From Polyangiaceae bacterium (GTDB taxonomy: Bacteria > Myxococcota_A > Polyangia > Polyangiales > Polyangiaceae): a DNA stretch of 64,000 bases. Shown in pieces: positions 23,874 to 31,917 of this stretch. The position numbers were made by a program, and so were the translations under genes. The notes below the pieces were generated by a model. It ran no database searches and was not told the DNA's origin. It worked only from the letters and a program-made list of their open reading frames with translations. The stretch's first letter is position 1. Every line of letters begins with the position of its first letter. The DNA lies in contig JACKEA010000001.1 of the NCBI GenBank assembly GCA_020633235.1, positions 1,054,001 through 1,118,000 of the forward strand, written 5' to 3'.

Positions 23874-25139
23874 TCAACCTTCGGTTGCCGTTGGCGCGCA
23901 GCGGTAGGGCGAAGCGCAGCCCGCTGGAGCCTCGAGACGGTTTTCTTCCCCTGCCCAGTTCTTGCGTCCGGTGAGCTGCATCATCACGAACAATGTGAGG
24001 ATCGCTCCTACCGTGATCGAAAGTCCGGTGAAGCCCGGCCAGAAGAACGTGAGGGAGAACAGCACCAGGTACAGCGCCTGGCTGACGCCGAGCTCCCGCA
24101 GCGCGAACTTCCAGCCGACGAAGAGCCGCGCGTAGGTCACCGACAGCAGCAAGCTGACCCCGGAGGCGATGGCGAAGGAGGGGACGATCTCGAGGTGATC
24201 CACGAGGTAGGCGAACAGCAGGTGGAAGGCGAAGAACGCGGTGCCCAAGAAGAAGAAGTGCATGGGATGCAGCCGCTTCTCGCGGGCGGACGAGAGCACC
24301 GCCACCACGAAGAAGAAGAACAAGAGACCCACCGGCGCGAAGAACGTGATGCGCGCGGCCAAGGGCCCCGGGTTGATCTTCTGGGGCAGCTCCACGCCGA
24401 TGGGGGAGCTTGCCACCAGCGTCTTGAATTTCCACTCGCCGCTGAACTTGCCCGCGCTCAGTTCTTTGCTGCTGGGGGACAAGGTGCCGGCGGGGAAGTC
24501 GACCTTGTCGAAATCCGTGGTTAGCGCCAAACGGAAGTCCTTTACCTGGCCGGTGCCGGAAGAGACCGCGTAGGTGAACCGTTCGGTGCCCCGCGATCGA
24601 TACTTCACCCTGTAGGTTTTATGTTGGTGCGGCGCGAGCACGCCACGCCACGTCGCAACGCCGCTCGCGACCGTCGCGTCCTCACCGTGGCCATCGGCTG
24701 CGAGCACCTCGAATCCGTCGTACAAGGCGTTGTCGCGCTCCAAGGGGAATCGGAAGTCGACCGTCTGCTTTTCGTTCGTCGGGTTCTGGAAGGTGTAGCG
24801 GGCGTCGAAGCTCACGCTGTAGGTCGGAAACCAGACCAGCCCCTTCTTGCGATGCTCGAGGGAGAGGCCCACGGCGATGTCCGATCCCACGAGCGGGATC
24901 GCGACGGCCTTTCCGGTATCTTGCTCGCTGCGTTCTTCCGGCGCGGGCGTGGCTGGCGCTTGCGCGGTCACCTCGGCGCTCGGGGGCTGCTGCGCCATGG
25001 GCGGTCCCCACAGCTGGTGCACCTCCGACGAGAGCCGCCCGGTGGCGTCACCGGAGCGGACGATGACGGCGGATCCCAAGACGATCCACGCCAGCGCGCA
25101 GCCTATCCAAATCAACCCGATCGCGAAGAATCGACGCAT
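23874..25139 (-). CDS. CreD-like inner-membrane protein
   Basis: A 421-residue membrane protein. ATG 25139 is preceded by TGGAGGTGAGC. One N-terminal helix is followed by a large soluble domain (about 25-260) and five or six closely packed C-terminal helices (LLFFFFVVAVLSSAREKRL, HFFFLGTAFFAFHLLFAYLV, LSVTYARLFVGW). Layout, the A-R-E-K-R-L-H-P-M-H loop and the A-Y-L-V-D-H-L motif match the inner-membrane CreD family. E. coli CreD is envelope-stress related through CreBC, but no two-component genes adjoin it here. Role by resemblance. Confidence 0.72.
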   Translation of the reverse strand: MRRFFAIGLIWIGCALAWIVLGSAVIVRSGDATGRLSSEVHQLWGPPMAQQPPSAEVTAQAPATPAPEERSEQDTGKAVAIPLVGSDIAVGLSLEHRKKGLVWFPTYSVSFDARYTFQNPTNEKQTVDFRFPLERDNALYDGFEVLAADGHGEDATVASGVATWRGVLAPHQHKTYRVKYRSRGTERFTYAVSSGTGQVKDFRLALTTDFDKVDFPAGTLSPSSKELSAGKFSGEWKFKTLVASSPIGVELPQKINPGPLAARITFFAPVGLLFFFFVVAVLSSAREKRLHPMHFFFLGTAFFAFHLLFAYLVDHLEIVPSFAIASGVSLLLSVTYARLFVGWKFALRELGVSQALYLVLFSLTFFWPGFTGLSITVGAILTLFVMMQLTGRKNWAGEENRLEAPAGCASPYRCAPTATEG

Positions 25140-25279
25140 GCTCACCTCCAAAAGTCGGCACCCGTGGCCGAAACGCGAGTTGGACGCTGGAGCATTCCGC
25201 GGAATTTGAGCATTGGCAGCGGATCCACGCTCACTTCACCCGCTCTGCACACGGCCTGCACGGGCTATCCTCCGAGGCG

Positions 25280-25828
25280 ATGAAGCGTGCAGTCGTGGCA
25301 ATCGCCCTGAGCCTTGGCGCCTGTGCCTCGGCACCCGCGCGGCCGCCCCCGGCCTCGCCGCCGCCCGCCCCGCCGCCCGCTCCCATGGACGAAGTGACGT
25401 GCTCTGCCAAGGTGGACGCCTTCAGCGCTCCCTATGTAGGCGAGGCCAAGGGCGGCAAGGACGACGACGTCACGGAAATGGCCCAGGCCCAGGCCTGTGA
25501 GGCTTTGAAGAAGGACCACGCGGTCGAGTGCGACGATCCGGAGAAGGTCGTGCGCTCGACGTCATCTACCTTTTCCATGACGAACGGGGAGGTGAGTAAG
25601 AGCGCACGCATCGAGCTGAGGGCGGTGGTTGCCACCGTTGCCGGGGAAGCGAAGAGCGACGGCTACGCCGAAGCCTGCCGGGCCGCTGCCGCTGCCGCGT
25701 GCAAGAAGGCACCCGCGGGCTCGACCTGCGAAGCGGCGTGGCTTTCGTGCAAGCAGGAGACGCCGCGCACCTACACCTGCGAGCGCCGCTGGCGCATCGC
25801 GTCCGAGCCGTCTTTGTTCGGGAGCTGA
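25280..25828 (+). CDS. Lipoprotein with proline linker
   Basis: A 182-residue protein from ATG 25280, with signal peptide and lipobox (SLGACAS), an extended Ala/Pro linker and a globular Cys-containing domain (CSAKVDAFSAPYVGEA, ARIELRAVVATVAGEAKS, CRAAAAAACKKAPAG). It is followed after two bases by the next gene, whose GTG lies just beyond its stop. No family recognised. Confidence 0.75.
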   Translation: MKRAVVAIALSLGACASAPARPPPASPPPAPPPAPMDEVTCSAKVDAFSAPYVGEAKGGKDDDVTEMAQAQACEALKKDHAVECDDPEKVVRSTSSTFSMTNGEVSKSARIELRAVVATVAGEAKSDGYAEACRAAAAAACKKAPAGSTCEAAWLSCKQETPRTYTCERRWRIASEPSLFGS

Positions 25829-25830
25829 TC

Positions 25831-27534
25831 GTGTGGGTCGACGGTTGGGTCGAGCGGACGCTGCTGGCGCGCAGCGTGGTGTCGAAGGAGGCGATCGCGC
25901 ACGCGCGGGCGGTACAAGAACGCGGCTACGAGGGATCGCGGCTGGAAGAGCTGCTGGTGGAGCTCGGGTACGTGAGCAGCGAAGCGCTGGCGCAGGTGTT
26001 CGCGGAAGCGCTGGGTACGCAGGTGTGGAAGGGCGAAGATCTGGATACGGACGTCTCCAAGACTCTCGGATCGCGGCGTGCCGTGGTGGTCCGCCGCGAA
26101 GGGCGCTCGGTGGTCTATGCCACGACGGCGCCGTATGACGAGGGACTTCGGGACCAGGCGCGCTTCGCCGTGGATGCCGCCCACGCTGCCGCCTGGGTCA
26201 CGACGGAGACGACCATCGACGACGTTCGCTGGCGCTGTCGGAGCGACGCGGACGCCTACGAGCCCCACGCCGGGTCCGAGCCCGATGCCCTGGAGCGGCT
26301 CGCGAACCTGCTGCTCCTGGAACACGTGATCGGCGTTCCCGGTCACTGTGTCCGCGTTCGCGCGTTCGAGGAGGGATTCTTGGATCGCGGGCGCTTCGGC
26401 ATCTTCGAAGGACCGATCTTGGGCGGCTGGGAAACGCTGCCCGATCCACTGTTGGAGCGCCTGTGCGATCGCTTTCGCTTCATGACCCTCGGCGAGCTGG
26501 GGCCCGCCGGAGATCTGGACGGCTGGATCATGCTGGTGACGGGCGCCCAGGGTCGCAGCTACGGCGTGCGCGTCTACGACCGAACCACGACCTTGGGCCG
26601 CGCCACGGTGCTGGTTCGGCAAGCGCGCTTTTGGGGCTACCGGCCGAACGGAGCAGAGTGGGAGCCGTGGCGGCAACGCGTGGCCGAGCTCGGCCGGACC
26701 ACCGGAGACGAACGCCTCCGGGCCGCGCAGGCGGTCGTCGCCGCCGCGGACGAGCTCGGTGAAGAGGCACGTCTCGAGCAGGTGGCGTGCCGCCAAGATC
26801 AGGCCGCCTTTCTGCTGCAGAGCGAACGCTACTCGGAGGCCCGCAGCGTGGTGCGCGAAGCGCGCGCGCTGGCTCGCTTCGGACCGCACGTGGACGCGCA
26901 GCTCTTGGCGCTCGAGGGTGAGACGACGGTAGACGATCTCGCTGGTCGCATCCGGTTGCTCGAGCAAGCCGCGAGCTTGTCGTCCGCCGTGGGTGTGGGG
27001 CGAGAGCCGGCGGCCCACGTGCTGCGCGCCCTCGGCTACACGCACGGGGTGGCGGGCAACGCTCGCGAAGGAGTGCGGCTGTCGCGCGCTGCGGTGGCAG
27101 ACGACGAAGCATGGTTCGGCGCCATCACCGAGATCGGGATGCACGCCCTGATCGACGAAGCCCTGGCGCAGTGCTCGCTCGAGGACTTCGACGCCGCGCG
27201 CCGATGCGCCGAGCGCGCCGCTGCCGCGGCCAGCGCCATCGGGCTCTCGCTGCTGCCGTCGGCCTGGGTTCGGGCGCGCATCGCGCGCCTGACGGGGGAC
27301 GCGCCGCGAGCCCGGGCGGAGCTCGAGCAGGCGCTCTCGAACGCCGCGGAGGGCGAGGACGTCGCCATGGCTCGCGCTGAGCTGGCCCTCGCCCACGACG
27401 CCGCGGGCGACCTCGCCGAGGCTCGGCGCTTGGCGAGCGAGAGCCTCGCGATGCTCTCTTCCGCGGGCGCACTGGCGCCGCCGCTTCTGCGCGAGCTGGA
27501 AGCCGTGCTTCACCGCGCGGGTCCCTATCGATGA
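25831..27534 (+). CDS. MshEN-domain protein with TPR-like C-terminus
   Basis: A 567-residue cytoplasmic protein from GTG 25831, preceded by GGGAG. Residues 8-70 (LLARSVVSKEAIAHARAVQE through LGYVSSEALAQVFAEALG) match the N-terminal domain of GspE/PilB ATPases (MshEN), which binds cyclic di-GMP in several cases. No Walker motifs follow, so this is not a secretion ATPase. The C-terminal 300 residues are helical pairs of TPR character (YSEARSVVREARALARF, FDAARRCAERAAAAA). Such proteins are common in myxobacteria and may be c-di-GMP-responsive adaptors. It overlaps the following gene by four bases (ATGA). Confidence 0.75.
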   Translation: MWVDGWVERTLLARSVVSKEAIAHARAVQERGYEGSRLEELLVELGYVSSEALAQVFAEALGTQVWKGEDLDTDVSKTLGSRRAVVVRREGRSVVYATTAPYDEGLRDQARFAVDAAHAAAWVTTETTIDDVRWRCRSDADAYEPHAGSEPDALERLANLLLLEHVIGVPGHCVRVRAFEEGFLDRGRFGIFEGPILGGWETLPDPLLERLCDRFRFMTLGELGPAGDLDGWIMLVTGAQGRSYGVRVYDRTTTLGRATVLVRQARFWGYRPNGAEWEPWRQRVAELGRTTGDERLRAAQAVVAAADELGEEARLEQVACRQDQAAFLLQSERYSEARSVVREARALARFGPHVDAQLLALEGETTVDDLAGRIRLLEQAASLSSAVGVGREPAAHVLRALGYTHGVAGNAREGVRLSRAAVADDEAWFGAITEIGMHALIDEALAQCSLEDFDAARRCAERAAAAASAIGLSLLPSAWVRARIARLTGDAPRARAELEQALSNAAEGEDVAMARAELALAHDAAGDLAEARRLASESLAMLSSAGALAPPLLRELEAVLHRAGPYR

Positions 27535-28496
27535 GCATTGTCGACGACGACGAAACCGTTGCTCCATCTCGTGGCAGACGCGTTGCCAGCACCTTGGCGA
27601 AGCTCGCGCTGTCGGTGGCGCTCTTGGCTTGGGTGCTCTCCCGCGTGGATCTCGCGAGCGCCCTCGCGCGCCTTGCGCATCCCCACATCCTGCCGCTGCT
27701 CGTCGCCGTCGCGCTCACCTTCGTGCAGTGGCCCATCACGGCAGTGCGCTGGTATCTGCTCCTGCGCTCGCTGGATGCGCCCCTGTCGTTCCGGCGTTGC
27801 CTGTCCGCCCAGCTCGTGAGCTTGCTCATGAGCCAAGCGCTGCCAACGGTGGGCGGCGATGCCTGGCGCGTCGTCGCCGTCCGCCGCTCCGGCGGCAGCT
27901 TCCGTGTGGGTCTCCTTTCGGTGCTGCTCGATCGCCTGATCGCGCTCTTGGCCTTGGCGGTCGTGGTCGCGGCGACCCAGCCGTGGTTCTACGCGCACGT
28001 CGCCCCTGGGCCCCTGCGCACGCTCACGAGCGTGGGTCTGGCGCTCACCAGCGCCGGCCTCGGCGTCGCCCTGCTGGCCGACCGCGTGCTGGTACCGCTC
28101 ACGCGCGTGCGTTTCATTGGTCGCGCGGTGGAGCTCGTCACCTCCACCGCCGCGGCGGCGCGCACGGTGCTCTCCTCGCGCCGCTCGCCACCCATCCTCG
28201 CGCTGTCGCTGACGGCCCACGTGCTCACCGGCGTGGCCGTCTATTTCCTGGCGCTGTCCTTCGACGTACGAGTTTCGCTGACGGAATGCGTCGTGCTGAT
28301 GCCACCCGTCGTCCTGCTCGCCGTGCTGCCCATTTCGCTCGCCGGCTGGGGCGTGCGTGAAGGCAGCATGGTCGCTTTCTTCGCGCTGGTCGGCGTCCCG
28401 AGCGAGTCCGCCCTCACGCTGTCCATCGCCCTGGGCATCGCCCTGCTCATCTCCAGCATCCCCGGCGCCATCGCCTTCGCTACGGGCAGGGGATAG
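27531..28496 (+). CDS. YbhN/UPF0104-type lysylphosphatidylglycerol synthase-like membrane protein
   Basis: A 321-residue protein with about eight membrane helices. Family marks are RVDLASALARL in the first loop, QWPITAVRWYLLLRSLDAPLS, the SQALPTVGGDAWRV segment (P-x-x-x-G-G-D/E), and the LLAVLPISLAGWGVREGSM segment near the C-terminus. These define the transmembrane part of MprF and the stand-alone YbhN/AglD group, thought to move lipid-linked substrates across the membrane. ATG 27531 overlaps the previous stop. Substrate unknown. Confidence 0.85.
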   Translation: MSIVDDDETVAPSRGRRVASTLAKLALSVALLAWVLSRVDLASALARLAHPHILPLLVAVALTFVQWPITAVRWYLLLRSLDAPLSFRRCLSAQLVSLLMSQALPTVGGDAWRVVAVRRSGGSFRVGLLSVLLDRLIALLALAVVVAATQPWFYAHVAPGPLRTLTSVGLALTSAGLGVALLADRVLVPLTRVRFIGRAVELVTSTAAAARTVLSSRRSPPILALSLTAHVLTGVAVYFLALSFDVRVSLTECVVLMPPVVLLAVLPISLAGWGVREGSMVAFFALVGVPSESALTLSIALGIALLISSIPGAIAFATGRG

Positions 28497-28498
28497 CC

Positions 28499-28969
28499 AT
28501 GCCGCGCGACCGCTTCGAACCGCGCACTCTCGATATTACCCGTGCCTCCCCCGACGGCCGTGTGCTGGTCGTGCTCGAGTGGCTGGACGAGATCCACTTC
28601 GGCCCCCCGTACTACTCCCTCTGGATGCGTCCGGCCGGAAGTACCGACCTGCTCGGACCGGGTCGAGGTCGATACCACGGTGGTTTCGCCAGGTTCTCAC
28701 CGGACAGCCGCTACTTGGTAATCGAGCGGTGGAAGAGCCTGCGCACGCCCGACAACGAGGTGGTCCTCTGTGATCTGGAGTTGGCGCGGGAAACCGTGCT
28801 TCTCGCAAGTGGACCGCGCTTTCTTCGCGAGGCGACGCGCGTTGGCAACGACTGGCGGCTCAGCCTGGAGGGCTTCGACGGCAGCGCATGGTCCCGAAGC
28901 TTGGAGTCGGTGGGAACGGAGGACGCCTGGAAACCGCTCGGGTGGTGGGAGCCGGTTGACGAACGATAG
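28499..28969 (+). CDS. Hypothetical protein, beta-propeller-like fragment
   Basis: A 156-residue protein starting two bases after the preceding stop, likely cotranscribed. Repeating S-P-D-G-R / S-P-D-S-R-Y turns followed by hydrophobic strands (ASPDGRVLVVLEW, FSPDSRYLVIERW) look like two or three blades of a WD/propeller-type beta sheet. No signal peptide. Function unknown. Confidence 0.7.
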   Translation: MPRDRFEPRTLDITRASPDGRVLVVLEWLDEIHFGPPYYSLWMRPAGSTDLLGPGRGRYHGGFARFSPDSRYLVIERWKSLRTPDNEVVLCDLELARETVLLASGPRFLREATRVGNDWRLSLEGFDGSAWSRSLESVGTEDAWKPLGWWEPVDER

Positions 28970-29000
28970 GATGTGCACGTCCTGTCTTTCGTACTCCTCT

Positions 29001-29037
29001 GATGTTGGTCCGGCGCGAGCCCCGTCGGGGCTCGCGC
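29001..29037 (+). terminator. Dispersed element copy 5 ending in an 11-bp hairpin, possible terminator
   Basis: GATGTTGGTCCGGCGCG runs into an inverted repeat GCGCGAGCCCC-GTC-GGGGCTCGCGC (29013-29037) with a perfect 11-bp stem. It lies between two convergent genes, where a bidirectional terminator is expected, though no T-run follows. Its first part (29006-29027) is identical over 22 bp to the copy at 31894. Confidence 0.6.
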
Positions 29038-29049
29038 GCGGTGTGCGGC

Positions 29050-30141
29050 TCAGCGACGGCGGCGTCGTAGAGCGACCAGGCCGAGAGCCAGGGCGGCGAG
29101 CGCGCTGCCACCCCGCGGCGCGGAGCCCGGCGTCGCGCAGCCGCAGCCGCTGTCGTCTTCCGACTTCGTGCCGCTGCTGCCACCGGAGTTGAAGCCACCC
29201 GCGCCGAAGCCGCCGGTGTTGGTGCCACCGGTGCCGGTTCCGCCCGTGCCCGTGCCGCCCGTGCCGGTGCCACCGGTGCCCGTGCCGCCCGTGCCGGTGC
29301 CACCGGTGCCCGTGCCGCCCGTGCCGGTACCGCCCGTGCCGGTACCGCCCGTGCCACCGGTGCCCGCGCCGGCTGCGCCCGCGGCGCCGGCTGCTCCCGC
29401 GGCGCCGGCTGCGCCGCCGGTTCCTCCGTCGGCGGCCGCGCAGGGCGCGAGGGGCGTCGCGCTGTTCTTGGGCGCCGGGGTGGCCACGTCGAAGTCGGCG
29501 GCGTTGTCGTCGGTCTCGACGCAGCCGCCACCCTTGCGGATGGCCGCCTCGGTGTTGCTCAAGCCGCCCGCCGCCGCGCTGCCCTCGAACTGCTGCGCGC
29601 TGCCGTAGCCGACGAAATCGATGACGTCCGAGCCCAGGGTGCACTGTGCGCCGTTGTCGCCGCAGTCCGCCAGGGCTGGGCCTTCACCGACCGTCTTGGT
29701 CAGAGCCACCTTGCCGTTGGAGCTGCTGAGACCGATGTCCGACGTCGCGTCTGGAGTCGGCAGCGCGGCGCCGTTGGCGCCGTTGGAGTTGAGCGAGATG
29801 AGGTAGTAGCCACCCGCGGGGACGCTGGCGTTGGGCAGAGCGAGGTTATCGGCGTCCGACGGGTTGCCGCTGAACTTGCCACCGGACGACGCGTACTGCA
29901 GCCACAGGCCGCTGAGGGACACCGCGGATGTGCCGCGGTTGAACAGCACGACGTAGTCGTGGTCGAGGACTGCGGTGCTGTTGCCACCGCCGCCGTACAC
30001 CTCGGCGATGACGAGGCCGCTCGAGAGCGCTTCGCTGTTTTGCGCTACGGGCTCCGGCGCCGCCGCCTGCGAAGAGCAGGCCTGAGCTACGAACAAGGCG
30101 CCGAGAGCGACGCCGAAAGAAAGGATGCTGAGCTTTTTCAT
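29050..30141 (-). CDS. Lamin-tail-domain surface protein with GTGGTG repeats and MYXO-CTERM
   Basis: A 363-residue protein. The signal peptide carries a Cys (LFVAQACSS). Residues about 40-220 form a lamin-tail (LTD) immunoglobulin-like domain: LVIAEVYGGGGN, YVVLFNRGTSAVSLSGLWLQY, GGYYLISLNS, DVIDFVGYGSAQ. Next is a long Gly/Thr linker of (G-T-G-G-T-G)n and G-A-A repeats, then GCGCATPG, a hydrophobic helix and RRRRR, i.e. a MYXO-CTERM sorting signal. LTD proteins of myxobacteria are secreted and often associated with nucleases; none is adjacent here. The linker DNA is an 18-bp-type tandem repeat prone to length change. Confidence 0.9.
   Translation of the reverse strand: MKKLSILSFGVALGALFVAQACSSQAAAPEPVAQNSEALSSGLVIAEVYGGGGNSTAVLDHDYVVLFNRGTSAVSLSGLWLQYASSGGKFSGNPSDADNLALPNASVPAGGYYLISLNSNGANGAALPTPDATSDIGLSSSNGKVALTKTVGEGPALADCGDNGAQCTLGSDVIDFVGYGSAQQFEGSAAAGGLSNTEAAIRKGGGCVETDDNAADFDVATPAPKNSATPLAPCAAADGGTGGAAGAAGAAGAAGAAGAGTGGTGGTGTGGTGTGGTGTGGTGTGGTGTGGTGTGGTGTGGTGTGGTNTGGFGAGGFNSGGSSGTKSEDDSGCGCATPGSAPRGGSALAALALGLVALRRRRR
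29222..29372 (-). repeat. Tandem 18-bp-type repeats encoding the Gly-Thr linker
   Basis: Runs of CCGTGCCGGTGCCACCGG-type units alternate G-T-G-G-T-G codons in the lamin-tail protein. Units differ mainly at third codon positions (CCCGTGCCG versus CCGGTGCCA), which suggests expansion followed by drift. Boundaries approximate. Confidence 0.8.
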
Positions 30142-30242
30142 GGGTCCACCTCTCGCGGATGAAGGGAACGAGGCTACGGGCGGCCCGCGAGGGCACCGTG
30201 ACGTGGATGTGAAGTTTTCGCGACGTCCAGAACGCGCGGTTT

Positions 30243-30260
30243 CCGCGGCGGACCGACAAA
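30243..30260 (-). repeat. Dispersed intergenic element, copy 6
   Basis: Minus strand reads TTTGTCGGTCCGCCGCGG, preceded by TGATGGG. It lies 30 bp beyond the stop of the small membrane protein gene and upstream of the lamin-tail gene. Confidence 0.7.
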
Positions 30261-30289
30261 CCCATCAGAAACTGCGAGAGACTCGAGGA

Positions 30290-30691
30290 TCAGCGGCGGG
30301 TGGCGTCCCGCGCGTTCTTGATGCCGAGCGCCAAGAGCACTGCGGAGGGTGCGAGCCAAAGCAGGGCGTACGCGGGATAAGTGGAGAAGCGAGCATGCTC
30401 CACGACGCGCATCAGCGCCTGCAGCAGCCGATAGGCGCCGAATAGCGTACCGATGCCGCCGTAGGCGACCGCCACCACGGCCCAGGGCAGGTTCGGTGTG
30501 CCGCGCAGCAGATGCACCGCGTTGACACTCACCAGCACCAGCCACAGCGCCGTCATCACGGACACCACGATGATGATCACCATCAACAGCTGCGCGAACG
30601 CGTTCGCCATGGCTTCGCAACCGGTGAGGGTGAGGGCCAACGACAACGTCAGGAAGCGGAATCTTCTCGGCACGGCGGGATCCAATCGCAA
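30290..30691 (-). CDS. Small membrane protein, hypothetical
   Basis: A 133-residue protein with an N-terminal signal-like segment containing a lipobox-like LTLTGC and three to four membrane helices (LLMVIIIVVSVMTALWLVLV, WAVVAVAYGGIGTLFGAY, YALLWLAPSAVLLALGI). It lies alone between repeat copy 6 and the DAHP synthase gene. No family recognised. Confidence 0.65.
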   Translation of the reverse strand: MRLDPAVPRRFRFLTLSLALTLTGCEAMANAFAQLLMVIIIVVSVMTALWLVLVSVNAVHLLRGTPNLPWAVVAVAYGGIGTLFGAYRLLQALMRVVEHARFSTYPAYALLWLAPSAVLLALGIKNARDATRR

Positions 30692-30799
30692 GAAGTGTGA
30701 CCACGTCGGAACGGCGTGCGATCGGAGTCCCGTAAATTCGAGAGTGCGACAGGAGCGTCGCGTCCGCGAAGACGGCTGCGCGCTCGGCGTGCCACCTTT

Positions 30800-31843
30800 T
30801 CACACGTGGGCCAGCGCTCGACAGAGCTCGAGCAGCAGGCTCTCCGTTTCCGCCCAGCCCATGCACGGGTCGGTGACGCTCACACCGTAGCGGAGCTCCG
30901 ACGAGATCGGCTGGTTGCCGGCGAACAGGTGGCTCTCCAGCATCAGGCCTACGATGGAGCGCGTGCCGCCGACGACCTGCCGCACGCACTCCCGGGCCAC
31001 CAGCGGTTGGCGCGCGGGGTCCTTTTCGGAATTGCCGTGGCTACAGTCGACCACGATCTTTTCCGGCAAGCCGGCCGCCCGGAGAGATGCTTCGCACACG
31101 CGAACGCTCGCGGCGTCGTAGTTCGTTGCGCCGCCGCCGCCGCGCAGCACCACGTGGGCGTGGCGGTTGCCGCGCGTGCGGAACACGGCGGAGCGGCCAT
31201 CTTGCGTGATGCCGAGGAAGTGATGCGGGCTGCGCACCGACTCCAGCGCGTTGATGGCCACCGACAGCGAGCCGTCGGTTCCGTTCTTGAAGCCCACGGG
31301 GGACGAAAGCCCCGACGCCATTTCGCGATGGGTCTGCGACTCCGTGGTGCGCGCGCCGATGGCAGTCCAGGTGATGAGCTCTGACAGGTACTGCGGCATG
31401 ATCGGGTCGAGGGCTTCCGTCGCCGCCGGCAGTCCCAGCTCCGCGAGCTCGATCAGAAGGCCGCGGGCCAAGCGGATCCCCTTTTCGATGTGGAAGGAGT
31501 CGTCCATGTCGGGGTCGTTGATGAGCCCCTTCCAGCCGACGGTGGTGCGCGGCTTCTCGAAGTACACCCGCATGATCAGGTACAGCCGTTGGCCCACGCG
31601 ATCCGCCAGGGCCTTCAGCCGCGCGGCGTACTCCCGAGCTGCGGTGAGGTCGTGGATGGAACATGGCCCCACCACCACGAAGAGGCGTGGATCCCGGCCT
31701 TCCAGGATGTTTTCCACCACTTGCCGGGCGCCGAACACCAGCGCCTCCGCCCGCTGAGAGAGGGGAAGCTCACGCTTGATCTCCTCCGGCGTGGGCAAGA
31801 GCTCGCTCTCGGCGACGTTGACGTTGAAGAGACGATCGCTCAT
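30800..31843 (-). CDS. aroG: 3-deoxy-7-phosphoheptulonate (DAHP) synthase, class I
   Basis: A 347-residue enzyme for the first step of the shikimate pathway, joining phosphoenolpyruvate and erythrose 4-phosphate. Signatures of the AroF/G/H type are VVVGPCSIHD, RVYFEKPRTTVGWKGLINDP, GARTTESQTHREMASGLS, GFKNGTDG, TRGNRHAHVVLRGG and VDCSHGNSEKD, with the metal ligands Cys, His, Glu and Asp all present. Length is normal (about 350), and the N-terminal extension typical of feedback-regulated forms is present. Which isoform, and so which amino acid inhibits it, is not determined. Confidence 0.95.
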   Translation of the reverse strand: MSDRLFNVNVAESELLPTPEEIKRELPLSQRAEALVFGARQVVENILEGRDPRLFVVVGPCSIHDLTAAREYAARLKALADRVGQRLYLIMRVYFEKPRTTVGWKGLINDPDMDDSFHIEKGIRLARGLLIELAELGLPAATEALDPIMPQYLSELITWTAIGARTTESQTHREMASGLSSPVGFKNGTDGSLSVAINALESVRSPHHFLGITQDGRSAVFRTRGNRHAHVVLRGGGGATNYDAASVRVCEASLRAAGLPEKIVVDCSHGNSEKDPARQPLVARECVRQVVGGTRSIVGLMLESHLFAGNQPISSELRYGVSVTDPCMGWAETESLLLELCRALAHV

Positions 31844-31889
31844 CGGCCAGGCCCGCCAAGATAGCAGCAGGCCTGACCGTGTCCGGGTT

Positions 31890-31915
31890 TTTCTGGTCCG
31901 GCGCGAGCCCCGTCG
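31890..31915 (+). repeat. Dispersed intergenic element, copy 7
   Basis: TTTCTGGTCCGGCGCGAG followed by CCCCGTCG. Bases 31894-31915 are identical to 29006-29027. It ends two bases before the sodC stop codon. Confidence 0.7.
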
Positions 31916-31917
31916 CG

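Noticed and set aside
24621..24639. ATGTTGGTGCGGCGCGAGC, identical to 19 bases of dispersed element copy 1
   Set aside because: It lies inside the CreD-like coding sequence and reads as normal codons on the minus strand. It may be chance or a captured copy, so it was not counted.
25771..27567. A 598-codon open frame antisense to the MshEN-domain gene
   Set aside because: No domain, no start signal, and third-position GC bias fits the plus-strand gene.
29222..29372. Short GC-rich repeats considered as CRISPR or an intergenic minisatellite
   Set aside because: They are in frame within the lamin-tail protein and encode a Gly-Thr linker.
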